Part shown: piece by piece, positions 46,221 through 54,510 of the stretch
Position numbering within the stretch: position 1 is the first letter of the stretch
Layout: each line of letters starts with the position of its first letter
NCBI GenBank assembly: GCA_017942165.1
Contig: JAGKSB010000001.1
Span: 62,001-126,000, forward strand
From: Rhinopithecimicrobium faecis
GTDB lineage: Bacteria > Bacteroidota > Bacteroidia > Sphingobacteriales > Sphingobacteriaceae
DNA: 64,000 nt
Direction of reading: 5' to 3'
The notes under the pieces: generated by a model
Told to the model about the DNA's origin: nothing
Databases searched by the model: none
The model's input: the letters and a program-made list of their open reading frames with translations, nothing else
Translations under genes and position numbers: made by a program

Positions 46221-46316
46221 GCTTATAGAGAAAGGCTGAGGGAATGGACCCGATGAAGCCTTAGCAACCTGTCCCTTGACAAGGTGCTGCATTCTACCCA
46301 ATTGGGAAAGATAAGC
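46221..46316 (+). promoter_or_regulatory. SAM-I (S-box) riboswitch
   Basis: P1 is GCTTAT with ATAAGC at the ends. Between them are the S-box core elements AGAAAGGCTGAGGGAATGG, CCCGATGAAGCCTTAGCAAC and AAGGTGCTGCATTCTACCC, with the kink-turn and pseudoknot segments in the right order. It lies directly upstream of metE, whose product pathway makes S-adenosylmethionine, so repression by SAM is expected. Confidence 0.93.
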
Positions 46317-46429
46317 TTGACACTACAAACCTAGTGCCCCTCTCTCTGTAACCACCATAATTCCGTTTTTTTAAAATGAGTTAAACGTGATGTGTGTGAT
46401 TTTTTTGAATTATAAATTTTTTTAAAGAT

Positions 46430-48742
46430 ATGTTACTAACGAACAACCTAGGTTACCCACGCGTGGGTGCATTCCGTGAATTGAAAAAAGCTAACGAAGC
46501 TTATTGGGCAAAAAAAATCTCTGCTGAAGAGTTATTAGCTGTAGGCCAAAAAATCCGTGAAGGAAATTGGAAAACACAACAGGAAGCAGGAATAGATCTA
46601 ATCCCTTCGAATGATTTTTCTTTCTATGATCAAGTTTTAGACCTATCCTTAACTGTAGGGAATATCCCAACACAATATCAATCTTTATTAAAGAAAGATG
46701 ATAAAGGGTATAACTTAGATTTATACTATGCAATGGCTCGTGGTTTCCAACAGGATGGCGTTGATGTAACGGCCTTGGAGATGACAAAGTGGTTTGACAC
46801 AAACTACCACTACATCGTTCCGGAGTTTGTAAAAGATCAAACTTTCACCCTAACTTCTGAAAAATCTATAAACGAGTATAACGAAGCTAAAAACTTAGGA
46901 ATTGAAACCAAACCGGTATTATTAGGTCCTATTACCTACTTACTAATCGGTAAAGAAAAGGAAGCTGGATTTAATAGAATCGACCTAATTGATAAGTTAG
47001 TACCCGTATACGAAGCGATCTTATCGAAATTAGCCGCAGCTGGCGCAAAATATATCCAACTGGATGAGCCTTACTTAGCATTAGATATCACAGCTGAAAC
47101 ACGGGCTTTATACGCACGCGTTTACGAAAAATTAGCCGCTGCTGCCAAAGACGTTAAATTAATTGTCGCTACTTATTTCGAAGCATTAAAAGATAATGAG
47201 GAGACTGCTGTCAACTTACCTATCCACGCTTTACATATTGACCTTGTTCGTGGTCCACAGCAATTAGATACCTTACTAGCAAAAGTTCCGGCATCTTTAA
47301 CGCTCTCCTTAGGAGTTGTTGAAGGTCGTAATATTTGGAAAAATGATTATGAAAAATCGTTACAGCAGATCCAAAAAGCCGTCGACACATTAGGTAAAGA
47401 TCGTGTATGGGTGGCGCCATCTTCCTCTTTACTGCATGTACCTTTTGACTTAGAAAATGAGGATAATGAGGAGTCTTTACCAAAGGCCGTAAAAAATTGG
47501 CTTGCTTTTGCAAAACAAAAATTAGCGGAAGTGAAAGATTTAGCAATTCTTGCTGAAGGTGATGTAAGTACCCTAACGGCGGAACGCTTCGAAGCTAATA
47601 AAGCTGCCGCAGAAGATCGTCGTACTTCCACTTTAATTCACAAGCCTGAGGTAAAAGACCGCACAGCGAATATCACTGACGACGATGCCACACGTACCTC
47701 GCCCTTTGCTGCACGTAAAGATGCACAACAAACATTATTCAACTTACCTGCATTCCCTACGACAACGATAGGTTCCTTCCCACAAACTAAAGATGTCCGT
47801 AAATGGCGTGCAGATTTGAAAAAGGGATTAATCACACAAGCACAATACGATAAAGAAATCGCCGAAGAAACAGAACGAACTATTCGCCTACAAGAGCAGC
47901 TAGATATCGATGTATTGGTACACGGAGAATTTGAGCGTAATGACATGGTTGAATATTTTGGGGAGCAATTAGCGGGCTATGCCTTCACGAAAAATGGTTG
48001 GGTGCAGTCCTATGGTTCACGTTGTGTGAAACCTCCGGTGATCTATGGCGATGTATACCGTCCAGCAGATATGACTGTACGCTGGTCATCATTTGCGCAA
48101 ACATTAACAAATCGTCCCGTAAAAGGTATGTTAACGGGTCCGGTAACAATATTACAATGGTCATTCGTCCGTAACGATCAGCCTCGTGAAACAACGACTT
48201 ACCAAATTGCATTAGCCATCTTAGATGAGGTGCAAGCCTTAGAAAAAGCCGGCATTAAGATTATACAAATTGATGAGCCTGCTATTCGCGAAGGATTACC
48301 TTTACGTAAATCAGATCAACAAGCTTACTTAGATTGGGCTGTTCGTGCGTTCCGTGTATCCTCATCCAATGTAGCTGACGACACACAGATTCACACACAT
48401 ATGTGCTATTCGGAGTTCAATGATATTATCGAAGATATCGCAGCCATGGATGCCGATGTTATCACCATTGAAACTTCACGTTCTCAAATGGAATTATTAG
48501 ACGCCTTTGCTGCAGACTTTAAATATCCAAATGATATCGGCCCTGGGGTTTATGATATTCACTCGCCACGTGTTCCTTCCACAGAAGAGATGGTTGAATT
48601 ATTACGTAAAGCTAAGGCGGTAGTTCCAGCGGAGCAACTATGGGTTAATCCAGACTGTGGATTAAAAACTCGCGCTTGGCCAGAAACGAAAGCCGCGTTA
48701 GAGTCTATGGTAGAAGCTGCGAAAATACTACGCGCCGAATAA
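46430..48742 (+). CDS. metE: Cobalamin-independent methionine synthase
   Basis: A 770-residue enzyme that transfers the methyl group of methyl-tetrahydropteroyl-glutamate to homocysteine. Two homologous barrels are present: the N-terminal begins TNNLGYPRVGAFRELKKANE and the catalytic one TTTIGSFPQTKDVRKWRADL. Zinc ligands are seen in IHTHMCYSEF (His, Cys), a Glu nearby, and VNPDCGLKTR (Cys). It is controlled by the upstream SAM riboswitch. Its stop codon lies in the first unit of a 16-bp repeat array. Confidence 0.97.
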   Translation: MLLTNNLGYPRVGAFRELKKANEAYWAKKISAEELLAVGQKIREGNWKTQQEAGIDLIPSNDFSFYDQVLDLSLTVGNIPTQYQSLLKKDDKGYNLDLYYAMARGFQQDGVDVTALEMTKWFDTNYHYIVPEFVKDQTFTLTSEKSINEYNEAKNLGIETKPVLLGPITYLLIGKEKEAGFNRIDLIDKLVPVYEAILSKLAAAGAKYIQLDEPYLALDITAETRALYARVYEKLAAAAKDVKLIVATYFEALKDNEETAVNLPIHALHIDLVRGPQQLDTLLAKVPASLTLSLGVVEGRNIWKNDYEKSLQQIQKAVDTLGKDRVWVAPSSSLLHVPFDLENEDNEESLPKAVKNWLAFAKQKLAEVKDLAILAEGDVSTLTAERFEANKAAAEDRRTSTLIHKPEVKDRTANITDDDATRTSPFAARKDAQQTLFNLPAFPTTTIGSFPQTKDVRKWRADLKKGLITQAQYDKEIAEETERTIRLQEQLDIDVLVHGEFERNDMVEYFGEQLAGYAFTKNGWVQSYGSRCVKPPVIYGDVYRPADMTVRWSSFAQTLTNRPVKGMLTGPVTILQWSFVRNDQPRETTTYQIALAILDEVQALEKAGIKIIQIDEPAIREGLPLRKSDQQAYLDWAVRAFRVSSSNVADDTQIHTHMCYSEFNDIIEDIAAMDADVITIETSRSQMELLDAFAADFKYPNDIGPGVYDIHSPRVPSTEEMVELLRKAKAVVPAEQLWVNPDCGLKTRAWPETKAALESMVEAAKILRAE

Positions 48743-48800
48743 TATAAACTTGGGATAATATAACCTTAGGATAATATAACCCTTGAATAATATCAGCATA
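48737..48800. repeat. 16-bp tandem repeat array overlapping the metE stop codon
   Basis: Four units in exact 16-base register, each with the core ATAATATAA (at 48739, 48755, 48771, and diverged at 48787). The first unit starts GAATAA and so contains the last metE codon and the stop codon. An inverted TTATATTATC copy follows at about 48804. Confidence 0.85.
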
Positions 48801-48828
48801 GCTTTATATTATCGAAACTTATCTATAC

Positions 48829-48865
48829 AAGAAAGCCCTGTAAGCAATGCTTACAGGGTTTTCTT
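48829..48865. terminator. Bidirectional terminator between metE and the M14 gene
   Basis: A 17-bp stem with CCCTGTAAGC/GCTTACAGGG as its GC-rich part, flanked by AAGAAAG on the left and TTTTCTT on the right. It serves both converging genes. Confidence 0.88.
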
Positions 48866-48895
48866 TTAAGTTTACGATGCTACTTATTTCACGTT

Positions 48896-48996
48896 AGCAT
48901 CTTACTCTTTAGTATCGTAACTAATAGTCTCGTAACTAATAGCATCGTAATCTAATAGCATCGTACTTTTAAAAATCGTATTTTTTAGCATCTTAC
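48896..48996. repeat. 15-bp tandem repeat array overlapping the M14 peptidase stop codon
   Basis: Seven units with the core AGCATCGTAA or variants begin at 48896, 48911, 48926, 48941, 48957, 48972 and 48987, a period of 15 bases with one 16. The unit at 48987 includes the stop codon of the minus-strand M14 gene (48993-48995). An inverted copy, TACGATGCTA, lies at about 48873. Confidence 0.85.
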
Positions 48997-51698
48997 TTAT
49001 AGAGTTGATTAAAGAGCATTTTAAATGTTCCATGAGCTTGCGCTCTATTGGTAATCTCTGGACCTAGGGCTACTATTTTCCCTTGACCATAATTTGCTGC
49101 TAAGCCAATATGTGTATCCTTTAAATAAGATTGCCCATGCGCCCAACCACTTAAAAGGGATGTTGCTGAGCTAATCTTCCCTAAAGAGTATACAGCCGCA
49201 GATTCTTGAAATTTAAATACTGGGCTATTATTAAAGACGATATTAGCCTTTGCTGGCATACCATAATTTTCCGCTTTCGTCGTATCAATATCTGCCGCTA
49301 ATATACTTGTAGGAATATAGTATTTGGTACTTGACAGTGGTACTTGCTTGCCTTCCGGACTTGTCTCAACTAATGGATTCGTAATGGCAAGGCCTAAATC
49401 ATAGACCCAAGTACTGGAGCTACCGATGGTAACTACCTTCCCGCCATTTTGCACAAACTCTTTAAGAATAGGCAACGATTTGTCGGCTGTCAAGCTGCCT
49501 AATAAATGATGGTAGGACGCTGGCACAAGTTCTCCTTTAGGCTGACGTGAAGAATACCCTCCCGCAGCTGGATTAGCGCTAGGAATTCCCGCTCCTACAA
49601 ATAATAACAAATCATAGTTTTTTATATTCTTAGCAGCTACATCTTTGGGGTAGAATAGCTCGTAATCAAAGTCATACTGCTCTAAAATCCAGCGTACCCA
49701 GCCTGAAGGCATAGAGCCTCCATATTGATCAAAGAGGCCAATTTTTAATTTTTCCACCGGTTTTAATTGCGTAGGCTTTTGGTTCAGAGCGACAATCTGT
49801 ATTCCATACTTTTTCGCGGCTTCCGCTAGCGTAGCTTGCGCTGAAGCAGCGACATAAAAATTAGCACGCTGACTGTCACGAAATACCTTAACGCCTTTTT
49901 TCAATAAGTCATTCACAACAATAAAAGCGTCATTAGCACGCGCATCAATCAAATAGCCCGCAGCGCTTTTGGCAACTGTAGTACTTGGGGGAGTTAGCAG
50001 AACACCGTAAGGCTGCTTGCTTAAAGGCGCTTGAAAATCCTCAAATACGCGGTCGTAGCTTATCCCCATCTGCATCGCTAAGGTCCACCCTGCGGCATCA
50101 TATGGGCGTACAGGAGGCCCTCCAGGATATTGCACATCATGGGGATGATCTTGCGCTTCAAACATATCAATTACCTGCGGACGGAAGGATTGATTAGTCT
50201 TTACAATAATTGAATTTTTGGGATACTGCTTACCATTGAGCTGAAAGTCTGCGGTACTTTGATAGACATAGACCCCTCCTTTAATAAGGGCATTAGCAAA
50301 TTTTATAGCCGTTCCAAAATCTGGCTGATCGGCCGATAGGATATATGCACGCGGATCCCTATTCGCTGCATTTTCATAAACACGATCATAATATGCTTTT
50401 GGAATATGCTTGGAGCGGTAATAGCCTGTCAATTCCTTCTTTTCTTCCTGACCAGTACGCAAGGCCTCCTCATAGAGCTGGCTTACCTGATCCGCATATT
50501 TAGAATAGCGGGTCCAGGTATCTTGATTACCTCTTTCAATAGAATTCTTTCCCATTTTATAGAAGTTGTATAACAACTTATCACCATTGCGCGCAGCATA
50601 GTCTATAATCGCAAGATTTAAGGATACAGAATAATCTATCGACTGACGGAAATGCCATTCTTGAGGCTTTACAGGGTATGGCAGGCCATTACGTGGGGTT
50701 AATCGCTCCGCGACAACAGGGATCGCTGAAGGTGTGGGTCCCCCTGTAATTTCCGTTAGAATACCGATCATATTACGGAAGTAAGGCGCCGTACGTAGCC
50801 CACCATTCCACCATGTGGAGAATGTCGACTGATCAGAACGTACATAACCAGGTTTATCCTCCTCATGTAATCTATTAATCATGGATATACCTACCCCATC
50901 AATGCCAGTAACTAAAAGAGGGTCAAAGACGTAGTTAAAAGGATCTCTGTAAGGAGGGCCAGCGACGACCGTCCCATCGGGTGATGTTTGGTGATGGTTA
51001 TAAACAATTTGTGGAAGCCAGTCGACATACATCACTTTGGCTAAATTTTCAGCTTCCTTCATATTAAACATAAAGAAATCGCGGTTATTATCATGACCTA
51101 CATATTTATGGTAAAGGCGCGGAATATCCATGTTGCGTTGCTGCTGATCCGGATACTGCATATACCAATCCGCGAGCAGCTCCTGCCCATCAGGGTTCAC
51201 ATGCCACATCAATACGACCACTTTATCTAAATAGTTGACAATTTCAGGATCTTTACTCTGTGCCAGTTGGTAGAAGGTCTCCACTAACTGATGCGAGCCC
51301 ACAGTTTCATTCGAGTGCATACCCCCATCTATCCATACCAGGGGTTTCCCTGCTAATGCTAGCTCCTTCGCTTGGGCATCAGAAAGCCCTTCAGCACGCC
51401 CCAACTGCTGAGATATGGAACGATATTTCTCAATATTCTTTAAGTTTTCAGGCGAGGAAAGCACCATTAAATACTGCTGTCTTCCCTCTTCAGTAAGGCC
51501 TGCAGGTTGGATAAGAACACGATTGGATTCCTTCGCTACTTGGAGGAAATAACTTTCCATCTTGGTATAATTTGCGAGCATATAGTCATCGCCCATATTA
51601 AATCCAAAATGTACCTTAGGGCTGGTCACCTCTTGGGCTATCCCCAGACCGAGGTGCAGGGCCAAAAGTGTTGTTAAGATCGGTTTTATTATTTTCAT
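48993..51698 (-). CDS. M14-family zinc carboxypeptidase, secreted
   Basis: A 901-residue exported metallopeptidase. A signal peptide ends near GIAQ (residue 21). The zinc-binding HxxE pair is His128 and Glu131 (DGGMHSNETVGSH). The third ligand is probably His235 or His236 in VYNHHQTSPDG, and the catalytic Glu is in GILTEITGG near residue 330. The C-terminal 300 residues resemble a class I glutamine-amidotransferase-like fold (KLKIGLFDQYGGSMPSGWVR to VTIGSSSTWVYD) that is common in this M14 subgroup. Specific substrate unknown. Probably monocistronic. Confidence 0.9.
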   Translation of the reverse strand: MKIIKPILTTLLALHLGLGIAQEVTSPKVHFGFNMGDDYMLANYTKMESYFLQVAKESNRVLIQPAGLTEEGRQQYLMVLSSPENLKNIEKYRSISQQLGRAEGLSDAQAKELALAGKPLVWIDGGMHSNETVGSHQLVETFYQLAQSKDPEIVNYLDKVVVLMWHVNPDGQELLADWYMQYPDQQQRNMDIPRLYHKYVGHDNNRDFFMFNMKEAENLAKVMYVDWLPQIVYNHHQTSPDGTVVAGPPYRDPFNYVFDPLLVTGIDGVGISMINRLHEEDKPGYVRSDQSTFSTWWNGGLRTAPYFRNMIGILTEITGGPTPSAIPVVAERLTPRNGLPYPVKPQEWHFRQSIDYSVSLNLAIIDYAARNGDKLLYNFYKMGKNSIERGNQDTWTRYSKYADQVSQLYEEALRTGQEEKKELTGYYRSKHIPKAYYDRVYENAANRDPRAYILSADQPDFGTAIKFANALIKGGVYVYQSTADFQLNGKQYPKNSIIVKTNQSFRPQVIDMFEAQDHPHDVQYPGGPPVRPYDAAGWTLAMQMGISYDRVFEDFQAPLSKQPYGVLLTPPSTTVAKSAAGYLIDARANDAFIVVNDLLKKGVKVFRDSQRANFYVAASAQATLAEAAKKYGIQIVALNQKPTQLKPVEKLKIGLFDQYGGSMPSGWVRWILEQYDFDYELFYPKDVAAKNIKNYDLLLFVGAGIPSANPAAGGYSSRQPKGELVPASYHHLLGSLTADKSLPILKEFVQNGGKVVTIGSSSTWVYDLGLAITNPLVETSPEGKQVPLSSTKYYIPTSILAADIDTTKAENYGMPAKANIVFNNSPVFKFQESAAVYSLGKISSATSLLSGWAHGQSYLKDTHIGLAANYGQGKIVALGPEITNRAQAHGTFKMLFNQLYK

Positions 51699-51787
51699 AG
51701 TATATACTGGTATTCTTTAAGGTGTTAGGCAGTAGCAAGGCTAGCTATAATTGGGAGCTTAAAAGATCAATAATACGAAATTCATCG

Positions 51788-51822
51788 AAAAAAAACCCCA
51801 AAAAGTAGTTAACTTTTTGGGG
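51788..51822 (-). terminator. Terminator after the ABC-F gene
   Basis: CCCCAAAAAGT pairs with ACTTTTTGGGG around 5 bases. On the minus strand nine T follow. It lies 43 bases after the ABC-F stop codon. Confidence 0.88.
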
Positions 51823-51864
51823 TATATCCACTTTTTGGGACTTTTTTATGCTAACAAGTAGAAA

Positions 51865-53496
51865 TTACTTCTCAATATCTTTTAAGCTACTCATTTTCTT
51901 ATATTCTAAGAAACCTTTAATATCTTCAAAATGCTCACGTACACGCTTGTTTCCGAATTCAAAAACTTTCTTCGCTAAGCCGTCTAAGAAATCACGATCG
52001 TGAGATACGAGGATTAACGTACCATCAAAATCTTGCAAGGCATCTTTAATAATATCCTTAGTCTTCATATCCAGGTGGTTGGTAGGCTCATCGAGGATTA
52101 ATACATTGACAGGCTCAAGTAATAATTTAATCATCGCTAAACGCGTCTTTTCACCCCCAGATAAGACTTTAACTTTCTTATTCATATCATCTCCGGAAAA
52201 CATAAAGGCGCCCAGTAAATCCTTAATTTTCACACGTACATCACCGACCGCAATTTGGTCGATGGTATCGAATACAGAGAGTTCACCATCTAATAAAGCG
52301 GCTTGATTTTGCGCGAAATAGCCAATCTTTGCGTTATGTCCTACTTTTAACGTTCCTTCAATATCAATTTCACCCATAATAGCTTTTATCATGGTCGACT
52401 TCCCTTCCCCATTCTTACCTACGAAAGCAACTTTCTCGCCCCGTTCGATCACCATATTTGCTTTTTGAAATACGACATGGTCACCATAGGATTTTGTTAG
52501 GTCTTCGACGATTACAGGATATTGTCCCGAGCGTGGTGAAGGCGGAAATTTAAGACGTAAAGCGGAAGTATCTACCTCATCGATTTCTATCACTTCGAGC
52601 TTCTCCAGCATTTTCACACGAGATTGCACTTGTAGCGTCTTGGAATAAGTACCACGGAAGCGGTCTATAAACTCTTGATTGTCGGCTATAAAACGCTGTT
52701 GCTCCTCATAAGCTTTTAGCTGATGTAGGCGGCGATCTTTGCGTAACTCTAAATAATGTGTATACTTCGCTTTGTAATCATAGATACGCCCCATAGTAAC
52801 TTCAATCGTTCTATTGGTGATATTATCTACAAAAGCACGGTCATGGGAAATTACGATAACGGCTTTGGCTGAGTTTATTAAGAAATCTTCTAACCACTGA
52901 ATACTTTCAATATCCATGTGGTTGGTAGGCTCATCGAGGAGGATTAAATCCGGTTTTTTCAATAAGATCTTCGCGAGCTCAATACGCATGCGCCATCCCC
53001 CTGAGAACTCGGAAGTCTGACGGGTGAAGTCGCTACGGTCGAAGCCTAAGCCCTTTAACACTTTTTCTACTTCAGCATCATAGTTTGTCTCTTCAATAGA
53101 ATAAAATTTCTCACTTAATTCTGATACACGTTCAATAAGCTTCATATAATCATCCGTCTCGTAGTCGGTACGGATATTCAGCTGCTCATTCAACTGCTCC
53201 AACTCATCGCGCATACCGTATACTTCCCCAAACGCTTTCGAAGTCTCTTCAAAGACTGTTACGTTATCTGCTGTTAGTAAATGCTGCGGAAGGTAGGCAA
53301 TCACGGCCTCCTTAGGGCCCGAGATATTTCCTGTTGTAGGCTTTCCAGCACCGGCAATAATCTTCAAAAGCGTCGATTTTCCAGCACCGTTTTTACCCAT
53401 TAGCGCGATTTTATCATTTTCATTGATTGAGAATGAAACATCTGAAAAAAGTGTTGTTCCCCCGAAGGAAACAGAAATATTATTTACGTTAATCAC
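51865..53496 (-). CDS. ABC-F family ATPase
   Basis: A 543-residue soluble protein with two ABC cassettes and no membrane segment. Walker A motifs are GKNGAGKST (near 35) and GKNGEGKST (near 350). Signature motifs are SGGWRMRIELAKILL and LSGGEKTRLAMIKLL, and the Walker B parts are LILLDEPTNHMD and LILDEPTNHLD. The basic inter-domain linker (YLELRKDRRLHQLKAYEEQQ) is that of ribosome-binding ABC-F factors. It resembles the housekeeping YbiT type, which is thought to rescue or modulate stalled ribosomes. Antibiotic protection cannot be inferred. Divergent from trmD. Confidence 0.93.
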   Translation of the reverse strand: MINVNNISVSFGGTTLFSDVSFSINENDKIALMGKNGAGKSTLLKIIAGAGKPTTGNISGPKEAVIAYLPQHLLTADNVTVFEETSKAFGEVYGMRDELEQLNEQLNIRTDYETDDYMKLIERVSELSEKFYSIEETNYDAEVEKVLKGLGFDRSDFTRQTSEFSGGWRMRIELAKILLKKPDLILLDEPTNHMDIESIQWLEDFLINSAKAVIVISHDRAFVDNITNRTIEVTMGRIYDYKAKYTHYLELRKDRRLHQLKAYEEQQRFIADNQEFIDRFRGTYSKTLQVQSRVKMLEKLEVIEIDEVDTSALRLKFPPSPRSGQYPVIVEDLTKSYGDHVVFQKANMVIERGEKVAFVGKNGEGKSTMIKAIMGEIDIEGTLKVGHNAKIGYFAQNQAALLDGELSVFDTIDQIAVGDVRVKIKDLLGAFMFSGDDMNKKVKVLSGGEKTRLAMIKLLLEPVNVLILDEPTNHLDMKTKDIIKDALQDFDGTLILVSHDRDFLDGLAKKVFEFGNKRVREHFEDIKGFLEYKKMSSLKDIEK

Positions 53497-53518
53497 TATA
53501 TAAGCTATTAGATTTCTG

Positions 53519-53526
53519 CAAAGATA
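53519..53526 (-). promoter_or_regulatory. ABC-F gene promoter -7 element
   Basis: Minus strand TATCTTTG, a full -7 match 22 bases before the ATG. With the trmD box it forms a 10-base inverted repeat, giving mirrored divergent promoters. Confidence 0.6.
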
Positions 53527-53571
53527 AGAGAATCAACTTAGTTTATGACTATAAAGAATGCGCTAAATGCG

Positions 53572-53579
53572 TATCTTTG
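53572..53579 (+). promoter_or_regulatory. trmD promoter -7 element, 4 bases from ATG
   Basis: TATCTTTG, then CAGC, then ATG. The expected transcription start falls on or beside the start codon, so a leaderless transcript is predicted. No -33 consensus at 19 bases. Confidence 0.6.
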
Positions 53580-53583
53580 CAGC

Positions 53584-54261
53584 ATGCGTTTTGATATTAT
53601 TACGGTACTTCCGAGTCTATTAGACAGCCCCTTTGCACACTCTATTCTACAGCGTGCACAAAATAAAGGTTTGGCAGAAATCCATGTGCACAATCTAAGA
53701 GATTATTCGACAAATAAGCAAAAGTCTGTAGATGACTACCCCTATGGTGGTGGCTCGGGCATGGTGATGCAAATCGAACCCTTTGCTGCTTGCATTGAAA
53801 AACTTCAAGCGGAGCGCAGCTACGATGAAATCATCTATATGACGCCAGATGGGGAGACGCTAAATCAAAAGATTGCTAACAACCTTTCTACAAAAGGAAA
53901 TATGATTATCCTTTGTGGTCACTACAAAGGTATTGACCAGCGTATTCGCGATGTCTTTGTAACAAAAGAGATTTCCATTGGTGACTATGTGCTTTCCGGA
54001 GGTGAACTTCCAGCAGCGATTTTAACAGATGCAATTATCCGTTTGATTCCTGGTGTACTTTCGGACGAGACTTCAGCCCTTTCAGATTCATTTCAAGATG
54101 GCCTTTTAGATTCACCGATTTATACCAGACCGAAAGAATGGCGCGGTCATAAAGTTCCTGACATCCTACTTTCAGGCCATGAGGCAAAAATTGCTGCTTG
54201 GCGTGATGAGCAACAACTGGCCAGAACGAGAGAACGCCGACCAGATTTATTAAATGATTAA
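53584..54261 (+). CDS. trmD: tRNA (guanine-N1)-methyltransferase
   Basis: A 225-residue SPOUT methyltransferase that makes m1G37 in tRNAs to prevent frameshifting. The frame is open 13 codons further upstream, but TrmD proteins begin at [20 protein letters not shown] and the upstream part contains the promoter box, so this start is used. Family signatures are [19 protein letters not shown], the knot loop [15 protein letters not shown] and [16 protein letters not shown]. The usual rpsP-rimM-trmD-rplS grouping is absent here. Confidence 0.96.
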   Translation: MRFDIITVLPSLLDSPFAHSILQRAQNKGLAEIHVHNLRDYSTNKQKSVDDYPYGGGSGMVMQIEPFAACIEKLQAERSYDEIIYMTPDGETLNQKIANNLSTKGNMIILCGHYKGIDQRIRDVFVTKEISIGDYVLSGGELPAAILTDAIIRLIPGVLSDETSALSDSFQDGLLDSPIYTRPKEWRGHKVPDILLSGHEAKIAAWRDEQQLARTRERRPDLLND

Positions 54262-54298
54262 AAAAGAAACGCTTTTTTTGTTTTTTTGACATAAAAAG

Positions 54299-54328
54299 TT
54301 TGCAATACCAATTTTTTTTATAAATTTG
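54299..54328 (+). promoter_or_regulatory. Promoter of the trp leader and trpEGC
   Basis: TTTG, 18 bases, TAAATTTG: both elements match the Bacteroidota consensus, with the spacer one short of 19. The -7 box ends 7 bases before the leader ATG, so the leader mRNA is nearly or fully leaderless. Confidence 0.8.
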
Positions 54329-54335
54329 TGATACA

Positions 54336-54398
54336 ATGAAAATGAGCAATACAAATACAAGTTGGTGGTGGCCTGAAGCAATAAGCGTCGGGACATAA
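54336..54398 (+). CDS. trpL: Trp operon leader peptide
   Basis: A 20-codon reading frame encoding MKMSNTNTSWWWPEAISVGT with three consecutive Trp codons at 54363-54371, upstream of trpE. Runs of the regulated amino acid are the hallmark of attenuator leader peptides. The codons for Ser-Val-Gly near the end contain CGTCGGG, identical to the 3' arm of the downstream terminator. The frame ends 55 bases before the terminator stem. Translation would couple tryptophan supply to terminator formation. Confidence 0.9.
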   Translation: MKMSNTNTSWWWPEAISVGT

Positions 54399-54477
54399 CT
54401 TGTGTTTACATAATATTTCATAATCAACCAAAACCATTTGTGGAAATTATAGCCCGACGATCCCCCGTCGGGTTTTT
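54386..54477 (+). promoter_or_regulatory. Trp attenuator: antiterminator and terminator
   Basis: The terminator stem is CCCGACG (54453-54459) with CGTCGGG (54466-54472), loop ATCCCC, then five T. The segment CGTCGGG at 54386-54392, inside trpL, can pair with the same CCCGACG. It extends by four more pairs (ATAA with TTAT) beyond a 2x2 mismatch, forming the antiterminator. An additional pairing of AATACAAGTT (54354-54363) with AACTTGTGTT (54397-54406) can form the upstream 1:2-type hairpin. A ribosome stalled at the Trp codons leaves 54386 free; one that reaches the stop covers it. Confidence 0.88.
54453..54477 (+). terminator. Attenuator terminator before trpE
   Basis: A 7-bp GC-rich stem with a 6-base loop and TTTTT, 33 bases before the trpE ATG. 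It is the conditional part of the attenuator. Confidence 0.9.
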
Positions 54478-54510
54478 CTATTTTAGGACTCTTTTAAAAA
54501 TATTATTAGT

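Larger units (their letters stand above)
46091..46429 (+). other. Long intergenic region before metE
   Basis: The only gene-free stretch over 300 bases. It holds a TAnnTTTG box, the SAM riboswitch aptamer and about 110 bases of leader with a small CACTA/TAGTG hairpin before the metE ATG. No intrinsic terminator is obvious after the aptamer. No small reading frame looks real. Confidence 0.7.

Noticed and set aside
47347-47946. Open frames antisense to metE
   Set aside because: Ser/Arg-rich translations typical of complementary-strand frames of a coding gene.
53545-53583. Upstream start for trmD
   Set aside because: TrmD begins at [10 protein letters not shown], and the extension covers the -7 promoter element.
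54035-54427. Minus-strand open frame across the end of trmD and the trp leader
   Set aside because: Antisense to a conserved gene and to the attenuator, with no family resemblance.
54290-54480. tRNA or structured small RNA gene before trpE
   Set aside because: The structure is fully explained by the trpL leader and attenuator; no cloverleaf can be drawn.
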